A stretch of 64,000 nucleotides of DNA from Linyphia triangularis (GCA_963978545.1 OZ021726.1:54791959-54855958); one strand, 5' to 3'; shown: positions 34,023 through 49,840, numbered from the stretch's first letter. The notes: generated by a model from the sequence alone, not told the origin. Translations and numbers: made by a program.

Positions 34023-37000
34023 GTTGTGGATGTATGTTAGATCGTCGAGGCAGTTCTTATTTTAAGAGCGGTATCTCAAAAGATAATATAATAACCGGCA
34101 TTAGAGGTATGTGATAGGTTCGATCGAACAAGGTCAAGTAAAGAAGAAAGGGGGAAGGGGAGGAGGGGAGGCTCTCGTTTACATCTGAAAGAAAGAAGTA
34201 TTAAAAGAACAAAATTACGTGAGCATAACTTTATTAAATAAAATAATCAACTAATGCCAGGAAAATTGCTGAAAAAATTTCAAGAGTCAAGGATTCTTAA
34301 GGAGAGGAAAAAACGTTTAAAAATAATAATATTAATAAAAAATATGTTTAAGCTATTAAACAATGCAACTTTTTCTTCATTGCAAAATAAATTTTATGTA
34401 AGACTGGTTGATGGGACTTTTTACTACATTGATGTTATGTATAATATTAAAGCGTAAGATTTTTTTTTCTTTTTTAACTATTTATAATTTTCCAACTTAA
34501 TGAATCAGTTGATAGTCATCGATAATGTTTAAGTAATTTAAATAGAATATATTAGATAAATTTTTCAGTAAGAAATAATAAATTTAGATCACACGTTTCT
34601 ACTATGTTAGAGATGTAAAGCCTCGCCGCATCTAAATATCCATGAGATTAAATCAATTTCACCCAAGTGATCTAAGCTGCACGGCGGAAAGTGATTGGAC
34701 CCGGAAAGTAGGTCAACGAGATTTATTTGACATGGGTATGGTTTATAAGCCAATCACGTGCGACTATTACTGCCGACACTTCTTGGTAAATCTGTCCTCA
34801 AACCCTTTAAACAGCTGCAATGGTGCATTTTATCATTCCGCATTACGTAAAGTGATCCAATCTATAACTGACGAAGTTTCTTAAGAAATCTTTCTCACAC
34901 TTGTGTGAGCCCCGCAGTTAATATACGGTCTTCTAATGAAACACAGCAATTCATATGCTCTTTGTTTGTAACTCTCAATTATTCCTACGTAAAAATAGCA
35001 TGCTTTTGTAAAAATAACATAACATACTTTGATTAAAATAACATAACATGCTTTGGTTAAAATAGATGCAAACCTTCTATGTAGTAGGTATGAAAAATTT
35101 TATACATATACTCAATTTAGAGGGATTTATTTCCATACATTTCCAAAATAAAAAAATTTGCCTAATTTGATGGAAATTTGAGAGACAAAATTAGTTATCT
35201 TGTTTTGGCTAAAAACATAAGTCTCAAACAGACACATATATAATATTTGTGTTATTACAACGTTAGTGTAAAAGAAGTTACAAGTACGCATTGAAAATTT
35301 TTATCTTTAATATTTCAATTCGACCCACAATTTTTTCACACATAACTAGGGTTAAAAATTTAAATATCTGCATAAAAATAATTTCATCTGATATTTAATC
35401 AATTAATTAAAATTTAATTGCCTAATTAGGGTCCAATTGCACCAGTCATAACTCTTTTTTTAAATTTATTTATTAATTTCAGTTGAAAATGAAACACAAT
35501 GATTCTCTTCAGGAAACCTACTAGAATTGTAAAATATAACTTAAATAGTTTTTTTTTTCATATAATTTTGTTTTAAAAGTATTTTAAATCACGAACTTTT
35601 ATAAAAACATTAATATTCCAAATTAAGTTAAAAAATAGTTACTGCATGATTATATTATTTCTATCAGGCTCCTTACACTGTATTATCCACTTTAAATTAC
35701 ATTCATTTATTTAGTTGGTTGATTCAAACTGAAGTTATTGCTGGTAAAAAAAAATCTTACACTGAGAAAAACTATTTCTTAAGAAATCCAGTTTGAAGTT
35801 TGCAATATCTTTTAATACTGTGTACTTATATGAAAATGTGCATAGTTCGAAAAATACGTTGAGTATCATAATGATCATAGTACTATTTTAAAGCTACCGA
35901 GCTTGAGATCGTTTTAAAATAAAATTACAAAAATAATTTAAAAAAAACACAAATGGATATTTTCTCCCAATTTCCTATGTGTACTAGTACCATTTAACGT
36001 AAAAAAATAATTTAAACTTAATTAACAAGTTCGTTGGGAACAAAATATTTTTTGGGAACAGAAATAATATTAAAATCAAACAGTTAACATTTTGTATCAA
36101 TTGCTATAAATATTGTTTTTGCCAACAATTGCATAGCAATAATTCCCAATTTTTACCATAGATAAAAATTTCGTTTATTCAACTTCCAGACTCCTTCATA
36201 TACATAGACATTTGGTTTGGATGCAATCGACTTCCAACCGCATATATCTTTCCAGTTTCATTAAAGGAAAATTAATTACGTTCACATTTAAGAAAGCATA
36301 ATATCTATAGTGACAGATGGATAGATAACATTATGAATTTTTATATTTTTGGAATCAACGTGTTGCAGTAGGCAGAAATATATCCAAAAGTAAATTTTTT
36401 AGTCAGTTTAAATGGATTGTTGAAAGAGAACCTGAAGAACTTCCCTCGTTCCTTGTATTCTTGATAGATAGACGAAAAGAAGATAATTTCAAGGCAAACT
36501 TTAGGTAAACTACTGCATATTTGAGTATAGTTAAGTATAAAATCTGGTAAACTCCGACCAGGAAACGACAACTGAGATAAAACAGACGGCGGCAATCACC
36601 ATTATATGTTCATTGTTTGGAAAGTCGCCATCGTCCTATTCGTAGAAAAACCGCAGAGGAGATAAGGTAGAGAAGGGGAGAAAAGCCAGTGTTTCACCAT
36701 AAAAGTTCTTTGTCAAATATCTTTTATCAAATGATACAGAAGAGGAAAGTTGACAATGTAATAATCCACCTTTTTATAAAAAGAATACTTTTTTAAAAGT
36801 TTATTATAATAGTTATTATAATAGTTATTATAATACTTCACACTACTTTATAACAGATTTTTAAAAGATCTTTTGTAATGCGATTTAAATGCATGTGATA
36901 GTTTAGAAACCTACCTGATATTGCAACACATTTAAGCTAAGCAAAGGACTTAGAATATGACAGAGTAGATCTAGATAGTTTTGAGTGTTTAAGTATCACA

Positions 37001-38590
37001 AAAAAATTCTAAAACTTTCAATCTGCATACCCAATTTAAAAGAAGCGCACATAGTAAATGAATCTACTGTTTAAGAAACTCTTTAAGTCACTTGCAAGCA
37101 ACTTTGACAAATCATGATAACTTCATTCTACAAATAGGGTTTCTTAAATAAAATGCCAACTTCTAAAACCCTTACTGAATGTAATAGTATACATTCTATT
37201 CCCTTTTAAACTTTGTATATGTTAACAGCAGTGTATGAATCGCCAGCATTTTATGGAATACCTAGACAATTTAAAGAATTCTGAGAGTTTTTAAGCAAAC
37301 TATGCAGTATAAGATTTATTATATACTTCCTCTAGGTATTGTATAGAATACCTAAACATTATATAGAATGCAAAATTCTATTTAGGCAAAGTATGGAAAA
37401 AGGTCAAGATAGGGTTATTATTTTTAAGGTACCAGTCAGCCTATTGTTTTTAAGCCTCAGTGAAATAGTAATGTATTTACGTATTTTTTGTATCATAATT
37501 TGCATTATTGTAGGTACGTTATTTATTGTACTTAATATCAATGATATCAGTTAATAACCACACAGGAAGCTAACTGAACGATATTATCATAAATCCATTA
37601 GAATAAAATTCTAACTTATCAACTACAAATTATCAACCAATTTTTTTTACAGACTACTACAGATTTAAATATTATAAAGCGTAGTGCTTAAAAGATTGGT
37701 TAACCCGTATATTTGCAAGCTTAATAAAAGAGTTAGTAAGTGTTTGACGTTAAAAAGCTTAAATTAAACCGAACTATGTTGAAAATCGTGTTAAAATTTA
37801 TTCTGAGTGTTTCGTATAAGAAATTTATTCTGAGTGGTTTGTTTTAGTATAAGAGATTTGACAAGTTAAAGTTAATACACACAAAAGTATTCACCGAAAA
37901 ATATAGTAATCTGAATTTCGAAATCGGAATTATGTGTTTCTTCAGAAATGATTCCAAATCGTTAAATTTAAATGTGAGTTTTTCATTAAGTTTTAGTTTG
38001 TAGATACCAAATTCTCAACTCAGAAAGCATTTATTTCTAAAATAAATTCAAAGATATAGATAAACACACTGAGCATTAAATTCAGTTAGGTTTCGACTAC
38101 AATAACCAGAAATGATCATTAAATTCTATTTTATACTTGTTATATGGACCGGTATTGTCAGTTTATCTGAAGATTTTCTTCCTCTAGTTTTTCTAGCTTT
38201 GTCACTTTTTGGAAACAAGGCTAGCCTCATTTTCCACGACGGATTCCACTACAATAAAATCTACGTTTTCAGTATTGTAATCCCTTTTGGGCCCCAATTT
38301 CTTACATGCATCATCCATATTTAAACTCGACGAGCCATTTCTATAGCCATCGCCAAAATGTAGTAACCAAAGTGGAACCAGTAACCAAAAATGGATAATG
38401 GAGATATACTTTTAAAATATTAAATAGACAAATTTATTCCAAAAGGTACATATAATTGGCTTTAAGTTGTTGTAATTATCAAATGTTTATACCAGTGGCC
38501 ACCTTCATTTGGTAGTAAGGTAAGTAATATGTAATCACACTGATTCATCGATGTAATTGAATGAGGATTCTATGCAGTAATATACAATAG
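34023..38590. other. AT-rich non-coding DNA with one unclassified open frame and small arrays
   Basis: A polypurine run (about 34141-34173, rich in GGGGA) lies just past the LTR. Three copies of a phrase of about 27 bp containing ATAACATAACAT(A/G)CTTTG occupy 34993-35068. Short TTATTATAATAG repeats lie at 36801-36834. A small doublet of TTTATTCTGAGTG lies at about 37799-37840. Apart from the frame at 34642-34884, nothing here looks protein-coding. Confidence 0.5.
34642..34884 (+). CDS. Unrecognised 80-codon open frame, doubtful
   Basis: This frame starts MRLNQFHPSDLSCTAESDWT and has a more balanced amino-acid mix than nearly all others in the window, because the underlying DNA is less AT-rich. 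It lacks a signal peptide, membrane segment or motif I can name. The TTTCTCACACTTGTGTGAGC dyad lies about 25 bp after the stop. It could be a terminal exon, a fragment of an old repeat, or chance. I find no convincing splice acceptor upstream and no poly(A) signal tied to it. Confidence 0.15.
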   Translation: MRLNQFHPSDLSCTAESDWTRKVGQRDLFDMGMVYKPITCDYYCRHFLVNLSSNPLNSCNGAFYHSALRKVIQSITDEVS

Positions 38591-38702
38591 TCAATATACA
38601 ATAGTTACAGGATCAAACATACAATATACAATAGTTACAGGATCATGCATACAATATTCAATTGTTACAGGATCATGCATACAATATACAATAGTTACAG
38701 GA
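38591..38702. repeat. 30-bp tandem repeat, four copies
   Basis: AGTTACAGGATCA, or a close variant, recurs at about 38603, 38633, 38663 and 38693, with an exact 30-bp period and the intervening text TGCATACAATATACAAT. An AATAC-rich run follows to about 38735. Confidence 0.9.
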
Positions 38703-38918
38703 TTATACATAATAATACAATACAATACAATATACAAAGTTGACACAGCGTTTGACAATCATACTGGAAAAATACAATCCATGATGCAAGCTGACAAATT
38801 TTATAAAATCCAACAGTACGCAAACATAAGTAATCAAATATAGTAACTAAATAACCTAAATTTAATAAAATAGATATTTTATCTGAGTATGTAACACTGT
38901 TTTGTAATTTTGTTTCAG
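38703..38918. other. Non-coding DNA upstream of the candidate exon
   Basis: AT-rich sequence ends in the pyrimidine-rich TTTTGTAATTTTGTTTCAG (up to 38918), a plausible intron 3' end for the candidate exon that follows. Confidence 0.4.
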
Positions 38919-38981
38919 GGTGCGACTTGGTGGGGAAGTTCAAAACCTCAATGAAGCGGCTCGTCCAGGAGGTAGAAATAG
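38919..38981 (+). CDS. Candidate 63-nt internal exon of an unidentified gene
   Basis: This stretch is markedly GC-richer than its surroundings. It is preceded by a pyrimidine-rich acceptor ending TTTGTTTCAG and followed by a donor of the form AATAG|GTAATG. Two of three + frames are open. One of them, read after two leading bases, gives CDLVGKFKTSMKRLVQEVEI, a lysine- and leucine-containing peptide of ordinary composition. Its length is a multiple of three, as for a cassette exon. An alternative donor GAG|GTAGAA lies 10 bp earlier. I cannot name the protein, and no neighbouring exon was found in the window, so the host gene would have introns of tens of kilobases. Confidence 0.35.
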
Positions 38982-42059
<3,078 letters not shown>

Positions 42060-42470
42060 ACTATTAACTTTAAAAAAAAGCATTATTAATGTGACTTATG
42101 TCACTTTCAATTGTGACTTCAATTATTATTCAAACAACTTAATTCTTTATTCCTTATGATTTCAATCAATATTCAATTGACTTAATTTACTATTAAATGT
42201 GATGAAAGTCATATTTCAAGTGATTCGCTATTAAATGCGACTTCAATCTTTATTCAAGTAACTTAATTCATTATTCAATGTGATTTCAATCATTATTCCA
42301 GTGACCTAATTCATTATTAAATGTGGCAAAAGTCCTATTTCAAGGGAGTTAATTCACTATTAATGTGATTTGGATCACTATTCAAGTAACTCAATTCACT
42401 ACTAAATGTGACCAAAGTCATATTTCAAGTGAGATAATTCACTACTAAATATGACTTAAATCAATTAATG
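42060..42470. repeat. Diverged tandem array, about 42-bp unit, eight or more copies
   Basis: Phrases of the form AATTCACTATTAAATGTGAC, then TTCAATCATTATTCAAGTGA or CAAAGTCATATTTCAAGTGA, alternate through this stretch. They give a short period near 42 bp and possibly a two-unit higher-order period near 84 bp. Copies are strongly diverged. The array stops about 35 bp before the palindromic MITE at 42505. Confidence 0.75.
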
Positions 42471-42501
42471 TACAGCACTATGAAATAAGGCAAACATTTT
42501 G

Positions 42502-42504
42502 TTA
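42502..42504. repeat. TTA target duplication, left
   Basis: TTA here matches TTA at 43161-43163 on the other side of the MITE. A 3-bp TTA/TAA duplication is the signature of PIF/Harbinger-type insertion, although a TA duplication cannot be fully excluded. Confidence 0.5.
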
Positions 42505-43160
42505 TAGTCCGAGAGGCGACTGCAATTTTTGGACCCACATCATTCTGAATTTTTTATAGAAATTGAAGAAAAGTGAGTAGATTACGAATCCACTGGTCTG
42601 CCTTGGCAAAAATGGCCGAAACTGATCAATAATCGACTTGGAATGAGTTGAACTAAAATCCAATTGCCAAATATGTCATAACTTGCCAAAAATAGAACAA
42701 ACTCGTTCGTCTGGCAACCCACTTCATTTTGATTTTCAATGAGAAAAAGCGCAAACGATTTCTGATCTTTGGCTCGGAAAACTTATATCTTTTAAAAGTA
42801 AGCCAAATTGGCGACATCAGTTACGTTATTAGTGACTTAATATTTTTTGCCAACTTGGCTCCCTTTTAATAGATGCAAGTAGACCGTCGCCAGATATCTG
42901 AATCGTCTGCAACCTTCTTAATTGAAAATTAAAGAGTGAGGGTTACCAAATAAAAAAAAATGCTCATTATTTGGCAAGTTATGGCGCATTTGGCAAATGG
43001 ATTTAGTTCAACTTATTAAAAGTCAATTTTTGACCAGTTTCGGCCATTTTTGCCATGGCAGACCAATGGATTCCTAATCTACTCACTTTTCTCTAATTTC
43101 TATAAAAAATTCAGAATAATGTTCGATGGGGTCCAAAAATTGCAGTCGCCTCTCAGTCTA
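42505..43160. mobile_element. Long-TIR palindromic MITE, possibly PIF/Harbinger-like
   Basis: The left end, TAGTCCGAGAGGCGACTGCA, and the reverse complement of the right end, TAGACTGAGAGGCGACTGCA, begin inverted repeats of about 265 bp each (about 42505-42770 and 42890-43160), with scattered differences. Landmarks in both arms are TTTTTGGACCC, GAAAAGTGAGTAGATTA, GGCAAAAATGGCCGAAACTG and a CATAACTTGCCAAA phrase. The centre (about 42771-42889) contains CCAAATTGGCGAC and GCCAACTTGGCTC, itself an imperfect dyad. There is no transposase frame. The flanking TTA duplication suggests Harbinger-type mobilisation. Confidence 0.8.
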
Positions 43161-43163
43161 TTA
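43161..43163. repeat. TTA target duplication, right
   Basis: This pairs with 42502-42504 around the palindromic MITE. Confidence 0.5.
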
Positions 43164-43554
43164 GAATGATTTATGACATATCAGTGTTAAAGGCAAAAAT
43201 AGTTATCGTCAAAATGATTTATGTCACTTGCATACGTGATTTAAGTCATTTTTCTCTAGTTTTTATAAATTTGGTTAGTATTAAGCTGACGTGTTATGTC
43301 ATTAATTGTATATGCATGTGGAAAGATAGAGTGAAAGATTCACAGGCGACTTCTCACGACTTTTCTTCCTTCGTTCATCTCCATCACTCCTTCTCTAGAT
43401 AGCGGCTTTAGAATTTTATAGACAGTTAGAAAATATCGACAAAGATTATACAATCTCTCCCTAAAATATTTATAAAATATTAGAAAACTGCTATTTTGCT
43501 GCTCACTTTACAACAAGAACACATTGTTAGATGATGTTAAACTAGTAAAGCGTA

Positions 43555-43645
43555 TCACGATGCGTAAAGCGTTCACGGGGGAAGGGCCTCGATCCAGGGA
43601 CCATTGTGTCTCGAGACAGATGCTTTACCGCTGTGCAAAAGAATA
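43555..43645 (-). mobile_element. tRNA-derived SINE head, minus orientation
   Basis: On the minus strand GCACAGCGGTAAAGCATC fits a Pol III A box. It is followed at tRNA-like spacing by an anticodon-like CTCGAGACAC and CCTGGATCGAGGCCC, a near-canonical B box. The acceptor stem does not pair, and no CCA-type end or Pol III terminator follows, so this is a SINE or tRNA relic and not a working tRNA gene. The tail has a repeated TAAAGCG motif. Confidence 0.6.
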
Positions 43646-46600
43646 CACCAGTGCACAGAAGTTTTATCTGTTATTTGGTGTCGCCACACTAGATTAACAT
43701 ATAATCATCAGAAAGCTGATGCCTGATTATCTGTTTCTTATAACTCAGATAATCGAAAAATTACTATTTTTAAAACTGTTAAAGACCACATAGTACTTTT
43801 AAAAAATGATTCAGTCATAAAATACATTTATTTCATTACAACGAGAGAGCAGTTTTTGATAAGATTTGAAACAACCACTTTTATTAAAATGTATGTGTTC
43901 ATTGTCAAGAACTGCAAAATAAATTGCAATTTCTAAAAGTCATAAAAACTTTACTGCACATATTAAAAAACACTGCGAAAAATTCATCCGAGTGTTGATC
44001 CAGCTCCATAAATTCTACGTAAACATTTTAAAACCTCAACCATCATTTTAATCTAGAGAAATTTCAACTCAGTTTTAGGAGAAAATGACAAAAAATATAC
44101 TAACTTCCAAGATAAATATAATAAAACTTTAGCATGCCTATTACAGTAAGCTTGTGCTCGGAATTTAGAATATAATTTAATAACCTTCGTAGCGGTTTTA
44201 AGATGCCTTTAAATAAGACTATGGCAATTGAATTTACGGAAACTTTTTTGAGTTAAAAGAATAGAAATTGCCATCTCTGTTAAATGAGTTGATCAAATTA
44301 CTGTGAGTATACACTTCGCTGGCGATAGTTTTAGTAAACTAAAAATGATTGAACACACTCGTTTTTAAATTGAAATCGAGGTTTGTTTTATCAGTTTTCG
44401 TTGCACAACAATATACGATAATTTACGAAAGAATAATTATTTTTAAAAGAAAATGGAGGACATTTATGTAATTTAACAGGCTTTTAATTAAATATATAGT
44501 AAAAATTAGTTATTTAATATTAAAAATAAAGCTAGACTATTTGTTTCATGACTTAACCTAATATTAAAAATGTGTACAAAAACAATCACACACAACAAGC
44601 GAAACACAATCTTCCTCAATCATAAAAAATGAGATAAATTTACCACGTATACGATGCCAAGGTTGAAAATTTATGAATTTCTATAAAGTATTTAATTATG
44701 AAAGAAAACTTTTAGCAATTGACAAAATTCAATCCGCCAAAAGGAAAAAAAGAAAGCAAAGCCACTTGAGATATTGAGAAGTTTTTTAAATTAGAAAAAT
44801 TGATAGAAATAACTCTAAGCTTAACTAAATCTTACAGACAAAAGTTTATTTTATAATTGGAAGTGCAATTGAAAAACACAATAACAGACGGATTGTGAAT
44901 ATTGATTCATTTATGGAATATATAGAAGGCTATTATTTTTTTAAACGCTAAATGAATTCTATTGTTGTAGGAAATAATACACAGGTGACTTAAATTTTAA
45001 TTCCTTTAAAAGAAAAGAACAATCATTTTAATTTGAAAATAAAATACAGCATGAAAATAAAAAAGCTTTATTTATGTTTCTATAGTGAATCAATTCTACA
45101 CTGACTTTTGCAATAATTATAAAATATTTAATTACTAGGGAATAAAACAGAAACCGTACAATTTATTTTTTTATACATCGTGAATAAAAATTCATTTCAA
45201 GAACATTTATTTTAATCTTTTCTAATAACGGGTTTTGTCCTGCTATTTATTCATATTGGTTTAAAATAATATTTTTGAGATAAAAAAAATAAAAAAAAAT
45301 ATTTTTTTATTATAAATTTGGCATTTAATTTTTTTAAATATAGTTTTTAAGATACTTGTAGTTATTACTAGTTTAGTAAATGAAAGAAATTTTCGTTTTT
45401 TCCAATATTTTTTGTGTAAAATGTTAAATTGGAATTTTAGAAAAAAAAAATCCTCATACATTTCAAAAAACACGCTTCCGTATTATCTCTATTAAAATTA
45501 ATTAATAAACTCTATATAGCATTAAATATACAGAAGTACTTAAAAACAATAAAAAATTTAATTTAGATTGAAAAGAAATCAAACTTTTGTACTTCCCATG
45601 ACATTTGTAACACCAATACAAACTTAACTACATTTCATTTATTCCATTCAATTCTTTCATTTAAGCAAGAAAGTAACACTTCTGGGCTAAAATTACATGC
45701 AAGCATTAACTCCAAACAACCCACCACATCGCATACACAATCATACTAAAATAATAATTGTCACATAAAATTGATGATAGAATCTCACAGCTAACCGAAA
45801 CAACGAAATTCAAAATGCATCTCTAAATAAAATTTAAAATTTGTTGTAAAACGAGCAGAGCAGCTTGTGATTCTTTTCCCAATTTTCAAGTCACTTTAGC
45901 CCGCGACCTTGAGGGCAAGACTAACTAACTCTCTGCATGTTTGATGTTCGATGTTTTTTAACTAGTCAGTAGAAAGTGTAGAATAGATATTTCTAGATTT
46001 ACGGACAGCACATCACAAAATTAATGATGTAAATAGGGTGTAATACCTACATTTGTTACTTCTGATGATTTGAAAACATATGTTTAAATACATATATAAA
46101 ATACAATTTTTTAAAAATAAACGTGATATTTCCTTCCTGAGTTGATTGTGAATACGAAAGTGAATAAAATGTGCTTTCCTGAATCTACTGTATACTCTGT
46201 CGTAGTCAAATTTAGATGTAAGCTTTTGTCTGTTCTGTCTATCACTGGCATCTTCTCTTCTGCTGAGTTGAATTAAATAATATGTTGAATTTAATTGGAT
46301 TTTTGTACTGGATTGGAATGTGTGATTGGATTTTTGCACTCGATTGAAGTGTGTTCTGGTTTTGTATGGAAAAATACTGTGTGATAGTTAAAGGAAAACA
46401 CTTGCAGTTTTAATGAATCCAAAATCAAGTAGTAATGAAGTTTGTATTTGTTCAGTTGTAACAAAGCAGACTTGGTTTAGTTGAAACAACTGAGATTTCA
46501 TAGATAAAATTAATGATTTCAAATTTTATCCATTTAAAACTGAAACACCATTCAAAACAGTTGATGTATTGCAGTTAAAACCAGAAGCACATAAGTATCT

Positions 46601-47297
46601 TTACTTATCAGCCCTCCAAAATATAATAGTCCTTTATTTATTATTTTGGTTGATTGTTTATTATTTATTCCGAATTCAAAATGTCACATTTGATGCATTT
46701 TCATTGCAAATAAAAAAACTAATTTCAATTAACAACAATGGTTTGTCATTTTTCCCTATGTAATGGTTCTAGGTGATGGTAACCATATTGACTATTAAGG
46801 TAAGATGACTAAAATAACCAACACCACATAAATTAAGACACCACAAGACATAACATAATTTAACACTGCATATATGAAATTAGATGGCAAGTCGGTTGCA
46901 AGTTCTGGTACCTCCATCACACATTATTATAATTTTTTTATAGAATGTTAAAGAAGGTAGCAAATGAATAGTATACACTTTTGCCGGAGGTCCGTAACCG
47001 TTAAGAAATCGGCAAATCAAAATAGATAGAAAAATATCATAACCTCCAAAATATTGAGCATCTATTCTTTCTGTAACTCACCACTCTTTAGTTTTCATTG
47101 AGAAAGGTAGAATACGATTTTAATCCTGTTTCTTTTAAAACATGGTTATTATTGATTTATTTACCAACAAAAGATGTCATATTTATTGTCAACTTTTCTT
47201 GGGAAAAACCTGTATTTTGCGGCAGAGAAGTAAAATCCTCTGATCCCTCATTCATTGAACATTAATTAACAGTGGGTTAATAGACAAGAAAAGGATA
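43646..47297. other. AT-rich non-coding DNA
   Basis: No gene or clear repeat was recognised. The open frames at 45261-45473 (-), 46013-46339 (-, 108 codons) and 46569-46763 (+) have AT-driven composition. From about 46880 onward the text weakly resembles the 42.5 kb palindromic MITE. Confidence 0.5.
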
Positions 47298-47725
47298 CTC
47301 ATCATTTGGAAAGTTGTGACATATTTGCGGGGCTGTTGGCTTTAATCCAACTCAAGATCGTCTTTAGCTTTATAGGAAAAACTTATGAATGGCTTAATTT
47401 TTAAGCCAACCTACAATATATTAACAATAAGTTCAATTTCTGACGTCGTGACTTGTCCCATTTATTTTCTTGGTTGGCATTTGAGAGATCTACACTCTAC
47501 AGTCATTCTATTAAAAAATTAAAAAATTAAAAAAAATTCTAGCAATTCTTTATTCTGGAATTATTACATCATGAATATCGTAAATTAATTCAAATTATTT
47601 ATTGAGTTGCATTAGTTTGAATAATAAGATATTTGTAAAGGCGAGAAAACAATCAAGATGATTATTATTTGGCAAGTTGAGATAAATGTGATTATTGGTT
47701 TTAATACAACTCATTCGTAGTCGAT
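47298..47725 (+). repeat. Two decayed fragments related to the 42.5 kb palindromic MITE
   Basis: CTCATCATTTGGAAAGTTGT, then GACATATTTG and TTTAATCCAACTCAAGATCG (47298-47370), aligns with the right arm of the MITE (about 42962-43025). A second, shorter match, ATTATTTGGCAAGTTGAGAT, occurs at about 47665. Both keep the order of landmarks but are heavily mutated. They show that the family has inserted here more than once. Confidence 0.5.
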
Positions 47726-49840
47726 CGATCAGCATAATCGTAATCTATTGATATTTCTCTGGAAGTTCTGTAAAAAAATTAGATTTTTGTTTTATAGATA
47801 CTAGAACTTGCAAACCTTTCGGTCTAGATACAATTACTTCGAATATTATAAATAGTTATAAACAAATGATGCAAGTGCAAGAGTTTTTGTGGTTTTCTTC
47901 AAGCTCAAAATAAATATATGAGATAAAAGTATAAAAATAATGTACTTCAACAAATGACACTGACCTGGCAATCAATTTAACGTGAGAAAGTAAATATTTA
48001 TAATATTGTAAAAGTAACTTAATGAAAATTCTGGTGGAAACGGAAAATGAATTTAATTTAACGCCAATGTGAAAATCAACCAAAAAAGGCCAAATTAATG
48101 TTTATAAGAAAGGTTCAGACACAACGAAAAATGGTTCATTTTTAACTTCGAATTGCAAATTACATCAGAATTGTTCCCTGAGAAAATGATGACAAAAAGT
48201 TACAAAATAAAACTGATTAGTTATTCTTCTTATGGAGGCTCAAAAAACTTCTTTAAATAACAGTGGACTAGTTACGGAGCCTTAACAAAAGCTTCAGTGC
48301 TCACAACTTCAGACACGGCGATAATTCGGGCACCGCAAATGTAAATAAATACTAAGCTCCTTTCAGAACCATCCTCAAAAAACAATTGATTCAAATGTTA
48401 TTTCCTGGTGATATTTATATCCAAGCGTGTGAACTTTCCTAAAAAAATTTCTTGTCTAACTCGTGAGTTGCCATCTTTCTCAAGGCTGTATTATCGGTGT
48501 TTAGAAATAAATTTAATAAAATAAAGCTTTAAAAGTAAATATAAGCACTATTTATAATTATATGCAGTAAAATTGCCTGTATCTCCCCCATCTTCAAGAC
48601 TGCACGTCTTGGGCAATGAAATTTCTTAAGAAATATTATCTAACCATTCCTACTTTAAAAAGGGACTAGCCTATTATTAGATACAACAACTGTATGGTTT
48701 AATAAGAGAAAAATATTCTAAAAAAATCTTCCAAAATGATTTAAAATATACTTCTTTTTATTATTGCTTTAGAATAACCTCACCAAAGTACGCACTTTCT
48801 AAAATTGAAAAGACTCCATTTCCCCAAAACTACAGCGCGTTTTTTAAAAGTAATCTCTCTTGACATTTTTCTAAATATCAAAGAAACTTCTCGAGGAAAT
48901 ATTTAATTATGCTTTTATTTCGGGCCAAAAGTAAATACCATTATTACTTTGAGGAAAGACTTCCGTATTCAAACACAAACAGCCAGGATTTATAATATCC
49001 GCTCAAAAATACGCCGACAACTCTCCGAGGGTCTCAAAATAATAATCCCAGACCTGGCGAAAGAGTTTTAATATCTTTAACAGTCTCCCCTCCCTTCTCC
49101 ATCTCTGCTTTTCCAAGGAAGTTAAATGTTATTTTTCATCTGAAAGCTAATGTTCCGTTACTAATTGATGTCTGTTAAGGTCGCTTTATGCCGGCTCTGA
49201 AACTAATCTGAATTACTAATTTTGCTCTTTCTCTAGATGCTCGCTGAAGTAGCTTGCTGCGAAAAGATTTCTAATCTAGTTGATGCAATGACGCGCTATA
49301 CCGTATAATGCATACGTCCTAAAGAATGACAAATAGTAACAGGGTTATGTGACGGCTTAATATTTTCAGCTACGTATTGTTTCGGTTAATGAATGTGCTG
49401 TGTTGAATGCAATTCTTAATCTATCTGTATATACATGAAATGCTGAGGAATAATAGATTCATTCAGATATCTTTATTATTCAGTATGAAGGTCTTATAGT
49501 AGATAAAAAGAAATGAGGAATACATAAGAAAAAGGAAAACATAGAAAGTATCAAATAGAAAAATGTAATGCATTCGTTAAAGATTATGCTTTTTTATTAA
49601 ACAGTTACCGGAGTATTTCAGGTAAGCAACAACAACTTCTATACAAAGAATGTTGATTCAACTTTTTTTTTCTACAAAACTACACCATGTGCATAAGATG
49701 TTTGCCTTGAAATGAAATTTTGTTGTTTTTAAAATATATTTTTGTTGAAGTCACAAGTCATACAAAAAACGAAGAAACTTTGAAGAGACTTTCAAACCAT
49801 TTTTTAAATGTATGCACAATGTATGGAACTGATGAAGATA
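47726..49840. other. Non-coding DNA with a less AT-biased stretch at 48980-49320
   Basis: No gene recognised. The interval 48980-49320 is more balanced in composition and has no simple repeats, so it is a candidate conserved non-coding element. The frame at 49720-49914 (+) runs into the reverse transcriptase fragment and is a chance fusion. Confidence 0.45.

Noticed and set aside
43555..43645. Functional tRNA gene
   Set aside because: Pol III boxes are visible but the acceptor and other stems do not pair and no terminator follows. It fits a SINE or tRNA relic better.
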